64,000 nucleotides of DNA, from contig OY987243.1 in the NCBI GenBank assembly GCA_963920765.1, positions 372,001-436,000 of the forward strand. Direction: 5' to 3'. Shown piece after piece: positions 12,677-25,867 of this stretch. The notes below the pieces were generated by a model. It saw nothing but the letters and a program-made list of their open reading frames with translations. It was not told where the DNA came from and searched no databases. This DNA comes from Ulota crispa (taxonomy: Eukaryota; Streptophyta; Bryopsida; Orthotrichales; Orthotrichaceae). Each line of letters opens with the position of its first letter. The stretch's first letter is position 1. A program made the position numbers and the translations under genes.

Positions 12677-14322
12677 GCCCTATTTCATTCCAGCTTCAGA
12701 AGAGCGTAACTAATTCCAATTGAGTCCAAAGATCTAACAGTAGACAACTGATTGCTACCTTCTACCTTACAAATCAGTGTAGCTTCGACCCCACTTGTGC
12801 ATCCCCAGACCATACCGAACCTTAGAGTTCATTTGATGAGTCCTGCCTCTTGGAGTTTAACACAAATAATGTCCATCTGAGCAGAAGCGAGTGATCTTGG
12901 GATTTTGAAAAGTCTGTGTAGGCCTGGATGCTTTTGTGACAGAAGGGCTTTTTCCTTCACGTGAGGTTTCAAACCTGCTGGATGCAATGCTTATCGCAAA
13001 ACGTAGTCACCAACCTGCTCCTACATGGCTTCTTGATTGTTTTCAGTGTGGCAAACAATTTTCTCCCTCTTTCTGCCCTTTTATAACCGTTTCTATACGA
13101 GCTCTTTTCATGTTTGCAATGAAAAGGGCAGTTTCTGCAAATTTTCTAAGTGCTTGGCAGATTAACAACATTATATTCGGCTTACTTCCTTGCTCAGCGT
13201 GTCTTGGAAAGTAATGATAACAATCATTTTGCTGATCATTAGACAATGGCCTCGAGTTTATGTAAACCAGTGTAAAGGGTTGGAATTGACAAGCAACTCT
13301 TTGTCTTACTAGCAACAATCACTCTCTGCCGAGAACGATTAAACATTCAATTCGACTGCCCACATATACGGAAGTTGAAAATGTACACTTATGAATGCAC
13401 AAGTGATAAGTAGGTTTTTTTCTTAAAATCATTTATGTATCATATCGCATACAGAGGTTCTTTGATTTAGGTACACTACATAGTGAGACTATGTTGCCCT
13501 ACATTAATTTCTCAACGTTTTAAACTAAATAAATTCTTACTGTTACTGCAATAATTTCCATCAATAATTATTGTAAAAACAAATTTTAAAGGGTTTGTCA
13601 ACGATCACATTGCGGAAAACAAATTACTGTGTCAAAGTCATAAACCATGTGAAACCAGTCGCATACTCCATGAGCAAGTAGCTAAGCAGTGAGTCATGAG
13701 TTATGAGGTAGCTATTGAAAGTAAGCCAACGTAATTGTTAAGTCAGCGTATTTTCACTATTTAGAGTAGGTTGTATTGCAAGCTACGTATATATTTCCAC
13801 GCACATATGATTGTATCACTTCATCTACGTTTTTGTCACTTCAAGAGCATTCAGGAACAGTATCTGAAACTTAGTAGACTACTATCTATATCCACTGCAA
13901 CAATCCCAGCACATTTGCTATTCACAAGTCTTCCAAATTAGAATCCTTCAGATTTTAACATCCCATATTTAGGCCACTTATCAAAATCAAAATCAGTTGA
14001 GAAGTCCAAGATCCTCATTTTCATCTAGGATTGAATCCAATGGAAGTGTAAAATTGCTCAGAAATCACTATCCACGGCAACGTTTCTAGAGGAAACATAT
14101 TCCATGCTCTCATGTTCAAGTGGCACTGATAAAACACACTTATCATGCAGCACAACTTCCACGAATCTAGATCTTTCTCTTGAAAATATATACAAAAAAA
14201 TCGTTTCCAGCGTACTCGCAAGGAAATTACTTAGTAACGGTAGTCAGAGGTTAGCTACGGGGAGTGGCGACGAAAAGAATGACAACTACATGCCAGAAAA
14301 AACCTAGCACATCTCAAAACAA
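12677..14322. other. Intergenic region between the 11-kb gene and the ITPK 3' end
   Basis: Composition is intermediate. The ORFs at 12936-13214 (+) and 12141-12416 (-) have no recognisable motif and no conserved-looking codon pattern. The last few hundred bases before 14323 are probably the ITPK 3' untranslated region. No other element was seen. Confidence 0.45.
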
Positions 14323-17300
14323 TCAACTCGCAAGCTTCTGACTTTTCTTCATCGCCAGCGCAGCTAAGAAATCCGTGAAGACTACCTCATAATCAGGCAT
14401 TTTCCCCAATCCTGCATAACAAAAAGCCATTATTTACTGTTAATTTTCTTTGTCAACCTCCTGATACAATCTTCACAACGCCTACCTATATAACTATGAG
14501 AGTAATCTCTGTAATACAAATCGTTTCAAAATTTGATGTCATAGTTTGAGGTTGATTATTCTAGTGATGTAAAGAGGTCCCAATGTTAAGGTGCACTAAA
14601 AGCCATGGACGATTTCTACACCACCACGAACTCCACAATCCCATAACAGGACTTCAAAAGAAACAGAAATTTACCGCACCTGGAAAGTAGTTGATATCAA
14701 TGACATAGTAACGATTGCCAGCTCCTCCCTCTCGAATAATATCCATATTGAATAGTTGCAGGCCCTGGCACAATCAACCACCAAGTGGCATATAACTAAC
14801 AGTCAGTCAATTGTCGCATGATAGACGCCGTTGACACCTGCTGCAGACAAGCTAAGGACAAGGACAGCACTAAGATAAACAAAAATATGCAAGGGATCAC
14901 TGTGACTAGTCGACCAAAAGAAAAGGCGTGACATGAACAGACAAAGAAAATACTACATTCAATAAAATAAAGCCCGCAAAAGCTTTGAAGAGGAATAACA
15001 GAAGACGAGACTTTACCAGCCTTCGACGAAGCTCTTTTGAGAGGCAATCTAGTAATTCGCGAGGTGGTAGCTCTGCAAAGACAAAACTCAATTAAACATG
15101 ACAAATGTTGTAGTAGAATGAATAACAAAAAACGATTCTGACAGAAGCAAGCATTAAAGACATGGGAAAGAAGTGTACCAGCTGTTTGAGGATCCAAAAT
15201 ACCAGCTGCTTGAGCTTCTTCAGCAGATTCAGCTGCACAGGACACCCTTGGAAACGGCATTACACCATTCCGAAATGCCCCTTCCTCAACATCTGGTAAG
15301 GAAAACCTTCGCACTACTCTAACACTGTCACCGACTACGTACACTTTGAACAGTACCCCACCTGCAAAAAAAGAATAAGTCAAATGTGAAGCTGCAAGTC
15401 CTGTTGCTAGGAAACCGGAGACCTGAAGTAATGTACACTCCAAAAAAAAATCAGCAAAGTTGAAATTCCCATGAATTTGTTAATTCTAATAACCAATGTC
15501 TTCAAGTAGTCCAGCAACTATTAATAGCTAAATACAATAGCCAATCACTTACCATGGTTAACAAACTCTTGCAACAGTAGGGGTGGATCTAATTCTGCCA
15601 AGCATGGCTTGTCGTAGGCTAGATACATGGCATGAGACTTGGCGGATCCATCTGCCACGAGAGGCTTCGCCACTTCAAACACACACAAACTGTTTCAGAA
15701 ACAGTAACAACCACTTGATGGCCACACGCGACCAACCCATTCCGATCCCACACCTCATAGATTAATAAAATCTTAAATGATAAAGGTCACAATTCAGTGC
15801 CAAAAATACTTTGAAGATATATAAACCTTAGTACTTTACCGCTCGTATTTATATAGTGGATCTCCTTATAATATTGTCGGACTCATATTTTTCTGAAAAG
15901 AAAGACAATCACATGTTTCCTGTTCAAATGTATTATTCAAAGGCATCCATCGCAAAGCTTCGATTTTTCTAATATTACGAGATCCTGGAAGTGAGTCTTA
16001 AAGGACGCTAAGAAGGGCAAAAAATATCATATATCAAGTCCATTCAAATGAACTTTGTACATTGTCTAGTCACACATGTTCATTCCATTGACCTCATATT
16101 ATTTACATGATGGCAAAGTTAGATTTGGCATATGAAGAAAGAAGTGAAAGACTTCTACTCTCTTCCCAATTCCAACACCCCCATCGAACGTTCAGATCTT
16201 TCAATCCACAGGTAACATTGCTGCGTTTTCTCTTTCAACATATTTCATAATAAGTCAGTCCGTGACCATACGGTTGAAACCCAAAATACTTTTTAAAATA
16301 ATCAGAGCTCCAGTTTTTATAAAGTGAAGAACATACTAAACGAAGCTCAAAGCCTTTGAGACATTTAGGGGTAATCCAAGGAAAAAACTGATTCACTTTA
16401 CTATTCATCGTTGTGTGGCACTAACCTAATGGGAGCTTAAGACCAGCCGCAGACACTAGGTCGGGAATGCTTGCCGCATCGCCAGAAACCACTAACTGTA
16501 TAGGAACTCCAACATATCCTGGGGTTTACCCACCACACACTTCATCAGATAGACGCACATTGCATATGCATTTAAGCACAAAGTGGAAATCTCAAGTACG
16601 ATTGTAACAACCTACCCGCAACTACAGATGCATCTCAAAGTCTGATGATTCATTTGTATCCTGCAAGAAGGTGATGAAAACTGAAATAAATGGTCTGCCA
16701 CGTCAGAACTTATAGAGTTCTTCAGAAACATATCTATCTACGATTTTAGCTCCTGGATTGAGGACGGGCAAAGTAAAGTATCAAGAGCGTACCTCCGCAA
16801 TCACTCATATCTAACTCTGTCACATCTTGTAGCATGGACTGCCGATTACGCAGTTGCAAAATAGACTCGGGGGGGTCTAGCACAACAACATCCGGATGCT
16901 GTCTCTTATAATCCTACATGCACCAACAGGGATCATCAGAAACCCATTCAGAAAAAGGCAGTAGACCATCAGACCTATAATGTCGGTACAAGGCACTTCC
17001 ATGCTTGATATGGATAAGTCACACTTAGGTGGACATTTCTTCAGAACCACAACTCTGGCGAAAACTCCTGGTTGTTCGCCAGAAGGTGTCCATGTAATGA
17101 GCAATTTACCACGGTCGAGACGCTACACCAAAACGACGCAAACGGTACAGGTATCGGATTGCTGTACCAGATTTAAGATTATGACCTATCATCCCGTAAT
17201 TGGGATTCACACTTCTAGTTGAATCCTAAAATTCCACTCATGACTGTCTAAGAACAACCGTTGACCTTATACTCGGAAACTTGGTTCCAATATGACTACG

Positions 17301-18581
17301 ACCAGAACGCATAGTTCTCCTCACAGTCACCCAAATGTTCTCATCGAGTGAATATAACTGATTTCCGAATAACTAAATACTGTGAGGAACACTAGACAAG
17401 TACATAACAGAAGAGGGCTAATATTCTTTAGACCTTCCCAAGGCCCTAACGCTGGCTAAGCAGAAGCGAGAAGACACAGGCAACGAGGCTTCCTTCCATC
17501 TCCCTCTGGTCTTTTAAACTCTCACCTCCAGCGATTGGCTCCACTCCTTCCCTGTACTCTGCAGAACCCAATTGGTAGGACGTACAAGAGCAAGTGCTAA
17601 GTCAGAAAACAGAGATATCATTGAGTGGTCCTAGGGCGATCCGCAAGCGAGAGCTAAGAGGTCTTCGAAATTCAAATTCCAGACCTTGCGCGTAGCATAA
17701 AATCGAATAATCAAATCACATAATCGATCGGCCGAGACGTGTGAGTCCCCGCCGTATTGACTCAATTAAGATACATCCGCAAATCGTTCGAGAGTCAAGA
17801 CTATTCGTAAAAGCCTACAAACCTTCCTATCCATAACGACATAAAAAGATAGAACCTCCAGCCACTGTCAACTGGGTCAAGCAACGGCATCGGAGAAACG
17901 ACAGTACCGGCGACATGCTCACAGCAAGAGTCGGTCCTTAAGCCAAAAAAAGAGGCACTCTTTCAGTTCATCAATCCCGACAACAATCGATATACCCCGC
18001 AAGCCGAAATCACACTGCAAAACAATCGTGAATCACGGGATTTGACTTCTTACCTTGTGAAGAATGACGTCAAAGGGCCCTTGCTCACTTAAGGGCAAAC
18101 CACGATCAATGGCCACAAGTGAGATTCCCTTCGAACTGCGAAATGCCAAATAGAAACGAAAGATCAGCCTGATGACAAGTGAGTGATTATCGCCAGGAGA
18201 ACACAAACACATTGCCACATGCTTCAGATTCAGGTATAGATTATGGGGAAGCTTGAAACTAAGAATACTTCTGACAACCAATACTTTTCCATAGGAAACA
18301 CTAAATTTGAACAATAATATCACGACAAAGTACACTCTCAGAAAACAGTTCACCAGAATAGCAGCTGCTCTGACCGGTCTCAAAATAGCATAAATTTAAA
18401 TACATATCTCTCTGTACTTGAAAAAAAAGCCTCATCAAATTCGCCACTACAGGCAAAGGGGCGCCCAAACAGCACTAAATTTTTACCTTGCTATCGCCTC
18501 CAGCTTAGGTTGGATAAAGCTCTTAATCTTTTTGGAAGTAAGTGCATATCCAACACAGAATGTGGGAGATGCTGGAGCCAT
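14323..18581 (-). CDS. ITPK: Inositol-tetrakisphosphate 1-kinase (ITPK), ten exons
   Basis: A cytosolic/nuclear ATP-grasp kinase that phosphorylates inositol tris- and tetrakisphosphates on the route to phytate and inositol pyrophosphates. Exons on the minus strand are 18487-18581, 18054-18135, 17526-17558, 16793-16913, 16426-16518, 15553-15672, 15179-15361, 15017-15072, 14680-14764 and 14323-14411. Every intron is GT-AG and all phases join, giving 318 residues; Arabidopsis ITPK1 is of similar size. In order I see [49 protein letters not shown] with [16 protein letters not shown], the ATP-grasp part [56 protein letters not shown], and the metal-binding end VIDINYFPG, then GKMPDYE and the stop TGA at 14323-14325. 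The His usually preceding NRQSM is Arg here (family memory). The start is the ATG at 18581 (context GCCATGG). An in-frame ATG at 18830 would add 83 Arg/Glu-rich residues, giving 401. Confidence 0.95.
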
Positions 18582-20521
18582 GGCAACACCTGCAATAACT
18601 TGTGACCGCACATCCCGAGTGAACAGCTTTCCCTCCCGCTTTACCTCGGCTCTTCCTCGCAATTCCTCTCTACGCCTGCTCTCCTCCCTCCGACGTGCTT
18701 CCTCCCTGTCCCGGTCTGGAGTTCTTCCCAACGACAGAGGTGATCGTTCACGAGAAGGTAGTCGCCCGACACCCCAGAGGCTCTCGGGAGATGGGGATGC
18801 GACCGTCGTGGCGTTGTTATCACACCTCATATCCCCTCCTGAAAAATGAGTCCCCTCCCAAACAATTAGTGAGCTTCAGCGCCGCTCAAAACGACCGTGA
18901 GAAACTCTTCCTACAACAATTCCAAATTGTCAGGATTTCAGGAATCAAGTGAAACGAAATTCTTGAACCCTGATTTTCGGCAGCCAGACTCATCCCTTTC
19001 GCAAAACCAACGTCAGCTGCGTACATCCTCAAACGCCTGCCAACGATACTTCTCAAGAAATAAGACCACGAGCCCCCAATCTGAACTCAGCTGTAAGGAG
19101 GTCTGAAGTCTCGACACTACGACGTCTTGAATGTTCTCAAACATCAGTCGAAAAAGAATAAAGCCAAATGGCCGAACTTTTCAACAAGACCCTCCAGAGA
19201 AGAACATATTTAACCACAAGATTTCTCACTGAACTCAGGATTTAAATGTGGAATTGGCTTCAGCATGTGATATTTACGCAGAGTGCCAAAAGCACTAATG
19301 CTTTTGTTTTTAAAACGCGACGCAGGTTTTTTAGCTAATCGACTCATTACGTATTCTCTCCTCAGAATCAAAAACATCAAAAAGATAACACAAAGATCAG
19401 CCGCTGGTTGTTGCACTGTAAAGGTTCCGACCTCTACACTGTGCAGCCAAATAGCACAGACGATTCAGACAAGTGTTCAAAAACCTACAGGATAACCGAG
19501 GGGAGGCCGATAGAATCGTACAATTCCAGGTTAAAATCTATAAACACCAGCACAGTTGAACTTATACAATGTGACGACACGACGTACATATCCTATTCGC
19601 CTAATCCCGTTATTATTAGGAAGTCAGCTTCAGCATTATGAGAAAACGCACGCACAACGATTCCGAACACCGAATACGCCGCAACTTAAAGTCAATCAAC
19701 TACAACTAAAAACATACAAATAAAAATCATCCTCAACAGTGACGGTCAGCCATTACTCCTCGAAACGAACGCAAGCGCTGCGCTTGGAAGAGAGACAAGA
19801 ATTCAGAGAAACGATTCCTAAATACTTCAAGAAACAATCCGATTTTCAGGAAAGATCAACAACTTCTTGAGCACTACCTGAAAGCAAACCGCGTCTTCGC
19901 CAGCAATTCCACCAAAACACAAATCCTTCAGTAAAAAGTCCGGTTCCAGAACTACACCAAACGATACCGGCTCTGCTCAATATCCAGCGCTCAAAGCGCA
20001 GCCCTCGCTCTCTCTCCCTTCGGCAATACCCGAACTTAAGCAAGAGAGTGCGAAACTTGGAAGAGCGAGAGAAATGCAGAGAATGAGGAAGGCTATGGAG
20101 TGATGTTGCACGAGAGCCGGCTGAAGTAGCGGAGGCGATAAAATGGCGACGATGGAGACACTGGAAAGCACTCTTTGCATTTGCGAGGGCAAAACTATCA
20201 ATGACGGTTGCGAGACACCGTCGTGTTTATACACGCACTCTCGCGGGGGCGACCGGGATGGCCCCCCGTGCCGACCGGCCAAGGCGGTGAAAGCACGGGC
20301 GCGGGGCCCGACGGGGGTGGAATCGGGATGGCCGCGCTGGCCAGAGGAGCTGCCATTTGCCCAAATGGGGTGCAGATTCCGGGTGTACTATAAATGGTAG
20401 ATTCAAGTGGAGGCCGGAGATTCAAAGGCCGACGCGAACTGCTGCCTGGGCCACACAAGCCAAAGCAGCTGGTTAGGAACGGATGAAAAAGTATAAACTT
20501 CATTTTTGGAGCAGTAGGGAT
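18582..20521. promoter_or_regulatory. ITPK upstream region with CpG-rich segment
   Basis: The frame of ITPK exon 1 stays open upstream to an ATG at 18830, either as an N-terminal extension or as purine-rich 5' untranslated sequence. Further upstream, 20220-20400 is strikingly G+C- and CpG-rich compared with everything around it, and a TATAAAT lies at about 20389 (+). This could be a distal promoter or a first untranslated exon. The open frames here (up to about 100 codons on both strands) are explained by base composition. I see no coding exon. Confidence 0.35.
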
Positions 20522-20770
20522 TTAACCTTTGGGCGCCCCAGCGACGGGATCCCATCGCTGGGATCAAAAAACATTCTCAATATTCTTTGGCTTGTGCTAT
20601 TGTAAGTGCGTGTATTGAGGGAGAGGATGAGTGGGGGAGTGGGGTACTTGGGTTGGGATCATGCCTACAATATTTTTTTCTCAATATCAAACTCTAATGT
20701 CCTTTTTTTTAACAAAACCCCTCCACTGGTCCCCAGAATCTGAAATATGAGCTGGGCGCTCAGGGGTTAA
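20522..20770. mobile_element. 249-bp piggyBac-like (TTAA) MITE with subterminal palindrome
   Basis: The left end TTAACCTTTGGGCGCCC pairs with the inverted right end TTAACCCCTGAGCGCCCAGC. Just inside the left repeat is a hairpin, CCCAGCGA...TCGCTGGG (20537-20562). A second right-type end (inverted TTAACCGCTGAGCGTCC) lies at 21002-21005. Confidence 0.6.
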
Positions 20771-21005
20771 TCCCTAGAGTTGAAATGAAAAAAACTTGAT
20801 TTGTGTGCAATCAAAATGCCCTTGTGGATTGAAAATACGATCCACAAGATCAGACAATATGAATTGTTAGTGAAAAGCGTCTCCATCATGTTGGACTAGA
20901 TGGGAAGTGGTTTCACCAAATGTGCAATGAGATTATATTGTCAAAATTAGGTTGACCCAAATTTTTGACAAACATTATAATGTCTCTTGGACGCTCAGCG
21001 GTTAA
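20767..21005. mobile_element. Possible second TTAA MITE sharing a boundary with the previous one
   Basis: It would start at the shared TTAA (20767-20770, TTAATCCCTAGAG) and end at TTAA 21002-21005 (inverted TTAACCGCTGAGCGTCC). The left repeat is weak. The alternative is one larger element, 20522-21005, with an internal end. Confidence 0.35.
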
Positions 21006-21267
21006 GGGTCAACAACATTGCTCAAGGTTTTGTTGCCTTGTTGTAATGCAAATAACCATTTTATCATCGGAGGGTAGCAGGACATATTTTTCTGGCGAAT
21101 GGATTGCAAGTGTCAACAACATGTTTGTTGGTAATTGAAGGGATGAATTGCGGTCTGTGAAAATGTGTTAGTTGTGTCAATTTTTTGCCAAAAGAAATGC
21201 CCTAAAGGGTAGCTGTTTGGAAATAAGACAATGGTTAGTGAAAGTTAAGAGCATCTTCACTTACCTT

Positions 21268-21825
21268 GTACAATGCCCTCCAACAAGTCCTCATACACCC
21301 TACTTTGCCTTTAAAGAACTTTGCTAATATGAAATGTAATTGGTAATTTTTTGGTTTTGAAGCATAGAAATTTGATTCTTATGTAATCTCAACCAAGCAT
21401 ACCAAATTTTGATTCCTCAAAACCAAAACCTCATTTTTGGTGAATTATTTTGTATTACATTCATGGTTTTACATGATAGTTGATTAAAAAATATTGGAGA
21501 TGAATTTCTGAGAATTAATTGCATGGGTATGTAGGAAACATCCATACTCACATATTCTATGCTAAAAAGGACCCCCTTAAGTAACAAAAAAATGATCTAC
21601 AAAGGTTTCAATGTAACTTGTGATATGCTCAAATTTTGTAAAATATATATTTTTCACTTTTAACTAGCTTTTCACCAAATATACACAACATCATGTTGAA
21701 AGATGCAAACTTAGTCACAATTTCTGAATGAAATAGGAAAATTTGATTATCATAGAGAAATATCTATTAGCAAAGTCCTTTGAATGACAAACATGATGTA
21801 TGAGGACTTGTTGGAGGGCACTATA
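21268..21825. repeat. Fold-back repeat unit 1
   Basis: The tips are inverted: 'gccctccaacaagtcctcat' near 21275 and its complement 'atgaggacttgttggagggc' near 21800. The interior shares 'accaaattttgattcctcaa', 'catttttggtgaattatttt' and 'aaacatccatactcacat' with the following units. Only the tips pair well, so one arm is truncated. Confidence 0.6.
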
Positions 21826-22715
21826 CAATGGCCTCCAACAAAGACTATTGGCCTTTCTTTTGTCATTTAGAGGTCGTATCATATTATGACATGAAATTGA
21901 GGTCAATTGGCCATTTTTTTCTTGCATTTTTTATATTTCATTCTTACCCCCAATCCCAACCAAGCACACCAAAATTCAACACCAAAAACCCAAAATCAAA
22001 ATTTTGATAACTTGTTTTGTGTCACAAATCATGGTTTTACATGGTTTTACAAGAAAACTGATTGAAAGACAATGATGATGATTTCGGAGATTTGATTGCA
22101 TGGTTATATAGGTAACATCCATGCACACATCCATACGCAAATCTTCCATGCTAAAAAAAATCCCCTTAAGCAAAACAAAATTGATCAATGAAGGGTTTAG
22201 TTAGCTTTTTACCAAAAAAAATACAACATGTTCAAAGGTACAAACATAGTCACAAAGTATGAGTCAAATAGGAAAAATTTATTATCATAAGAAAATATCT
22301 ACTTTACAAAATTTGGACATATCACAAAATCACACTAAACCCTTCAAAGATCAATTTTGTTTTGCTTAAGGAGTTTCTTTTAGTATGGTAGATTTGCATA
22401 TGGATGTGTGCATGGATGTTACCTATATAACCATGCAATCAAATCTCCAAAGTCATTGTTGTTGTTTTTCAATCAGTTTTCTTGTAAAACCATGTAAAAC
22501 CATGATTTGTGACACAAAACAATTTATCAAAATTTTGATTTTGGGTTTTTGGGGTTGAATTTTGGTGTGCTTGGTTGGGATTGGGGGTAAGAATGAAATA
22601 TAAAAAGTGCAAGATAAAAGAAAGGCCAATTGACTTCAATTTCATGTCATAATATGACATGACCTCTAAATGACAAAAGAGGGGCCAACAATCTTTGTTG
22701 GAGGCCATTGTATAG
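21821..22715. repeat. Fold-back repeat unit 2, two arms of about 380 nt
   Basis: The left arm 21821-22199 and right arm 22336-22715 are close inverted copies. Tips: 'ctatacaatggcctccaac' against 'gttggaggccattgtatag'. Deeper pairings include 'caaatcttccatgctaaaa' and 'catggttatataggtaacat'. The loop of about 136 nt is 'gagtcaaataggaaaaattt' and neighbours. The transcript would form a long, nearly complete hairpin. Confidence 0.8.
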
Positions 22716-23600
22716 TACCCTAAAGAAAGTCTATGTCTATGTAAGTCCATTTTTTGCACTTAAAGAAGTTGGTATAACAAATAATGTAATTGGCATTTTG
22801 TCCTCATTTTATTTGTATTTGATCTTTGAGCAATTTCAATCAAGCATACCAAATTTCAGCTCCTAGTAACCAAAGTCCCATTTTTGGTGAATTATTTTAA
22901 TTAAAATTCATGGTTTTACATTATAATTGATTGAAAAACATTGGTGATGAATTTTTGAGATTTGATTACGTGGATATGTAGGAAACATCTGTATACACAT
23001 CTTTCTTCTTAACTAAAATCTTCAACAAGTTTCAAAATTCCTTCTATTAGAGGTTTAATGTTAGGGTGATCATGACCAAATTTAGTAAAATACATATTTC
23101 TTTATGATAATTAGGTTTTGGCAAAGTAAAAATATCATCATGCTCAAAGATACAAACTTAATCACAATAAATGAGTCAAACATCAAAATCTAATTATCAT
23201 AAAGAAATATCTATTTTACTAAATTTGGTCATGATCATCGTAACATTAAAATCTCTATAGGAGGAATTTTGAATATTTTTGAAGATGTGGATTAAAAGGA
23301 AAGATGTGTATGTGGGTGTTTCCTACACATCTATACAATCAAATCTCAAAAAGTCATTGCCAATGTTTTTTAATCAATTCTTATGTAAAACCACGCATTA
23401 TAATTAATACGGAGTATAATTCACCAAAAATAGGATTTTGGTAAATAGTAGCTGAAATTTGGTATGCTTGATCAAGATTCAATCCAAAGATCAAATACAA
23501 AAAATATGAGGATAAAATGCCAATTATATTCTTTGTTATACCAACTTCTTTGAATGCAAAAAGAGGACAGTTATGTAGTCTTTCTTTGGGGTATTGTATT
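22714..23600. repeat. Fold-back repeat unit 3
   Basis: Same family as unit 2 but diverged. Left tip 'agtaccctaaagaaagtct' and right tip 'gtctttctttggggtatt'. 'gaagttggtataac' at about 22764 is inverted at about 23536. Arms of roughly 400 nt. Confidence 0.7.
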
Positions 23601-23609
23601 GTACAATAT

Positions 23610-24100
23610 AGTGGGGTATAGCAAGTATACAACACCGTGTTACATCATTCACAGAACTTTGCACATAACATAGAACATAGTTGGCATTTTGCTATCTTGC
23701 ATCATTCATACTAAACTCTTATGTAATCCACTCAAGCATCCCAAACTTTAGTTTCTAATAATCAAAACTCCATTTTTGGTGAATTAATTTGTATAAAATT
23801 CATAGTTTCACATAAAATTTGATTGAAAAAATTGTTGATGAATTTTTAAAATTTGATTGCATGAATATGTAAGAAACATTCATGCGCACATCTTCCACAT
23901 CAAAATATACCCCCTTGAGTAACAAAAATTTGATCTACAAAGAATTTTGTGTAACTTGTCATATGTCCAAATTTTGTAAAATGGATATATTTTTTATGAT
24001 AATCATAATTTGCTCTTTGACTCATACATTGCAACTAAGTTTGTACATTTGAACATGAAGTTATATTTGCTTGGTGAAAAGCTAGCTTAAAAATAAAATT
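23610..24100. repeat. Fold-back repeat unit 4, single arm
   Basis: A left-arm copy only. It contains 'atgtaatccactcaagcatc', 'catttttggtgaattaattt' and 'cttccacatcaaaatatacc' in the same order as the other units, with no matching right arm before unrelated sequence begins near 24110. Confidence 0.55.
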
Positions 24101-25150
24101 ATCCATATAAATGTATGTACATGATATTCTTTTTCATATTATCTTTCAAAATAATGGTAACTAGTAGCATTTTTTTCAACAAATGTTGCGAATGGATTAT
24201 TCTTTCTCAAGTGATCATGAGACATGTAGATTTTCAAATTTCTATTTTTATTGGATAGGGTCAAGTTTTTTATTGCTTTTCATTTAAACTTCTTTCAACC
24301 CTAAAAGGGCAAGCCCTTTTTTTTTTGCTAAAAATTGCTAAAATCTGCTATTTCTAGAGTATTAAATTGAAAGGTAAGAAAAAAATGTTTATTGAAAATC
24401 CAAATATAGGATCTTGCTTCTTTTATATATTTATGTATATGTGAGAAAGAGATTTTCCATGTAAATTTATACCAACAAATTTTTTAGGCTAACAAGTTGT
24501 GGCAATGAGCTTATTATTGGAGTGTCAACTAGCTCTCTACGCTGTCAATATATTACACTAGTATAACAACCATTGAGGGCCCCACATTGAATATATTGGC
24601 CAACTAACCAATGATTAGCCAGTTCCATCCAAGTCCTACAAAGAGGAAAGTTGGCTCTTGTTAATCTTGACTTTAACCCAAGCTGTTGTGTTGGTTTAGA
24701 CTCTAGAGTGCAACAAATAACTAAAGATTGGGTGCTTGAAGCACAAGATTTTAAATGCGTTATTGCTCATTTCTTGTGCAAATTTTCTTGTAGATGTTAT
24801 TGATTGAAATATTGTATGATCACGTGAAATCATTAAAATAAATTATTATTTGAAATTTGAATCCTCCAGATAAAAATTGGACAACTTTTCAAGAATATAT
24901 CAAATCAAAATACAAGCCGTAGAGAATATAAGGTTTAGGCAATGGGAATAACCATTTTGAGAAAAATGAAGGATACTGCTAGTCAAGCTGGAAAACCTCC
25001 CCAAAAAATGGTCAAAATGAGTAAAATCCTTCCAGTACTTACCCCCAAAATAAACGATGTCAACTTGCACTACAAACGAGATCTCCATGAATGTTATTTC
25101 CCTACAATTTTCGTAGGATATAATAACATTCTTTTTTATGCGAGAGCTAT
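24101..25150. other. AT-rich gene-free stretch
   Basis: Only short ORFs without recognisable composition. I see no terminal repeats. Confidence 0.5.
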
Positions 25151-25477
25151 CTTCATTAAATAGTGCATTTAGGTTGCCTTAACAACTATTGTCTTAGTTT
25201 GGAAAAATATCTTGTCATTCGTTGTTTTGCTATTTGGAAACGCATGTTACTCTCTAGACACTAGGATTTTATATTGTTCATAGTTTGGGTAATGCTAGTT
25301 TGTTCTTTTACAACATCATTGTTGTCAAGTCCTTATAGTTGTTAATAATTGTTCATTGTACTAATAACTGATGAAGATTATTATAGTTTATTGTAGTATC
25401 AGTACGTGATCATATAGTGTAAAATGTTGAGAAATTAGTGTGGGGTAATTTAAATGCAATATTTAGTGTAGCTATGT
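25151..25477. mobile_element. MITE, 'AGGTTGCC' family copy 3
   Basis: Left end 'ttaaatagtgcatttaggttgc' and right end 'taatttaaatgcaatattta' match the other copies. The interior 'catatagtgtaaaatgttga' is shared. Confidence 0.6.
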
Positions 25478-25867
25478 ACTCTCCTGAAAAGAAGTGGGGG
25501 CTTAGTTATCTCCTAAACATTGCAAGTGTTGGTTTTTATTGAGGTTCTAAAAACATCTCTAGCCTTGCACACCAAACTTGACACTTCAAGAGACTTCATC
25601 TATTTTTGAAGGGCCCTCAAAATTCTTGCTCTCTAGCCATGCACTTCAAACATGGCTCTTGCACTTCAAGCGTGCCCCTTAAATGGTCATTTGACCATTC
25701 AACAAAGAGAATATAAGATAAAAGTCATTAAACTTTGGAGGAATAGTGTTTTGAAGGATTATTGCTTTGACACTCTAGGATGGAGTGCCATGAGAGAAAT
25801 TTGAGGGGCCATGAGCATTTCTTATTTGTGCTTGGAATGTGTCAGTGCAAGGCTAGAGAAACCCTAT

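Noticed and set aside
14796..15443. 215-codon minus-strand ORF read as one uninterrupted protein
   Set aside because: Only its part at 15179-15361 is an ITPK exon; the rest is translated intron, shown by the GT-AG borders and continuity with the other exons.
18418..18849. 143-codon plus-strand ORF
   Set aside because: It is antisense to ITPK exon 1 and its upstream extension, with no recognisable features of its own.
19977..20503. Overlapping ORFs of about 100 codons on the minus strand and 60-85 on the plus strand
   Set aside because: They lie in a CpG-rich segment where stop codons are rare. The peptides are Pro/Gly/Ser/Arg-rich with no family resemblance.
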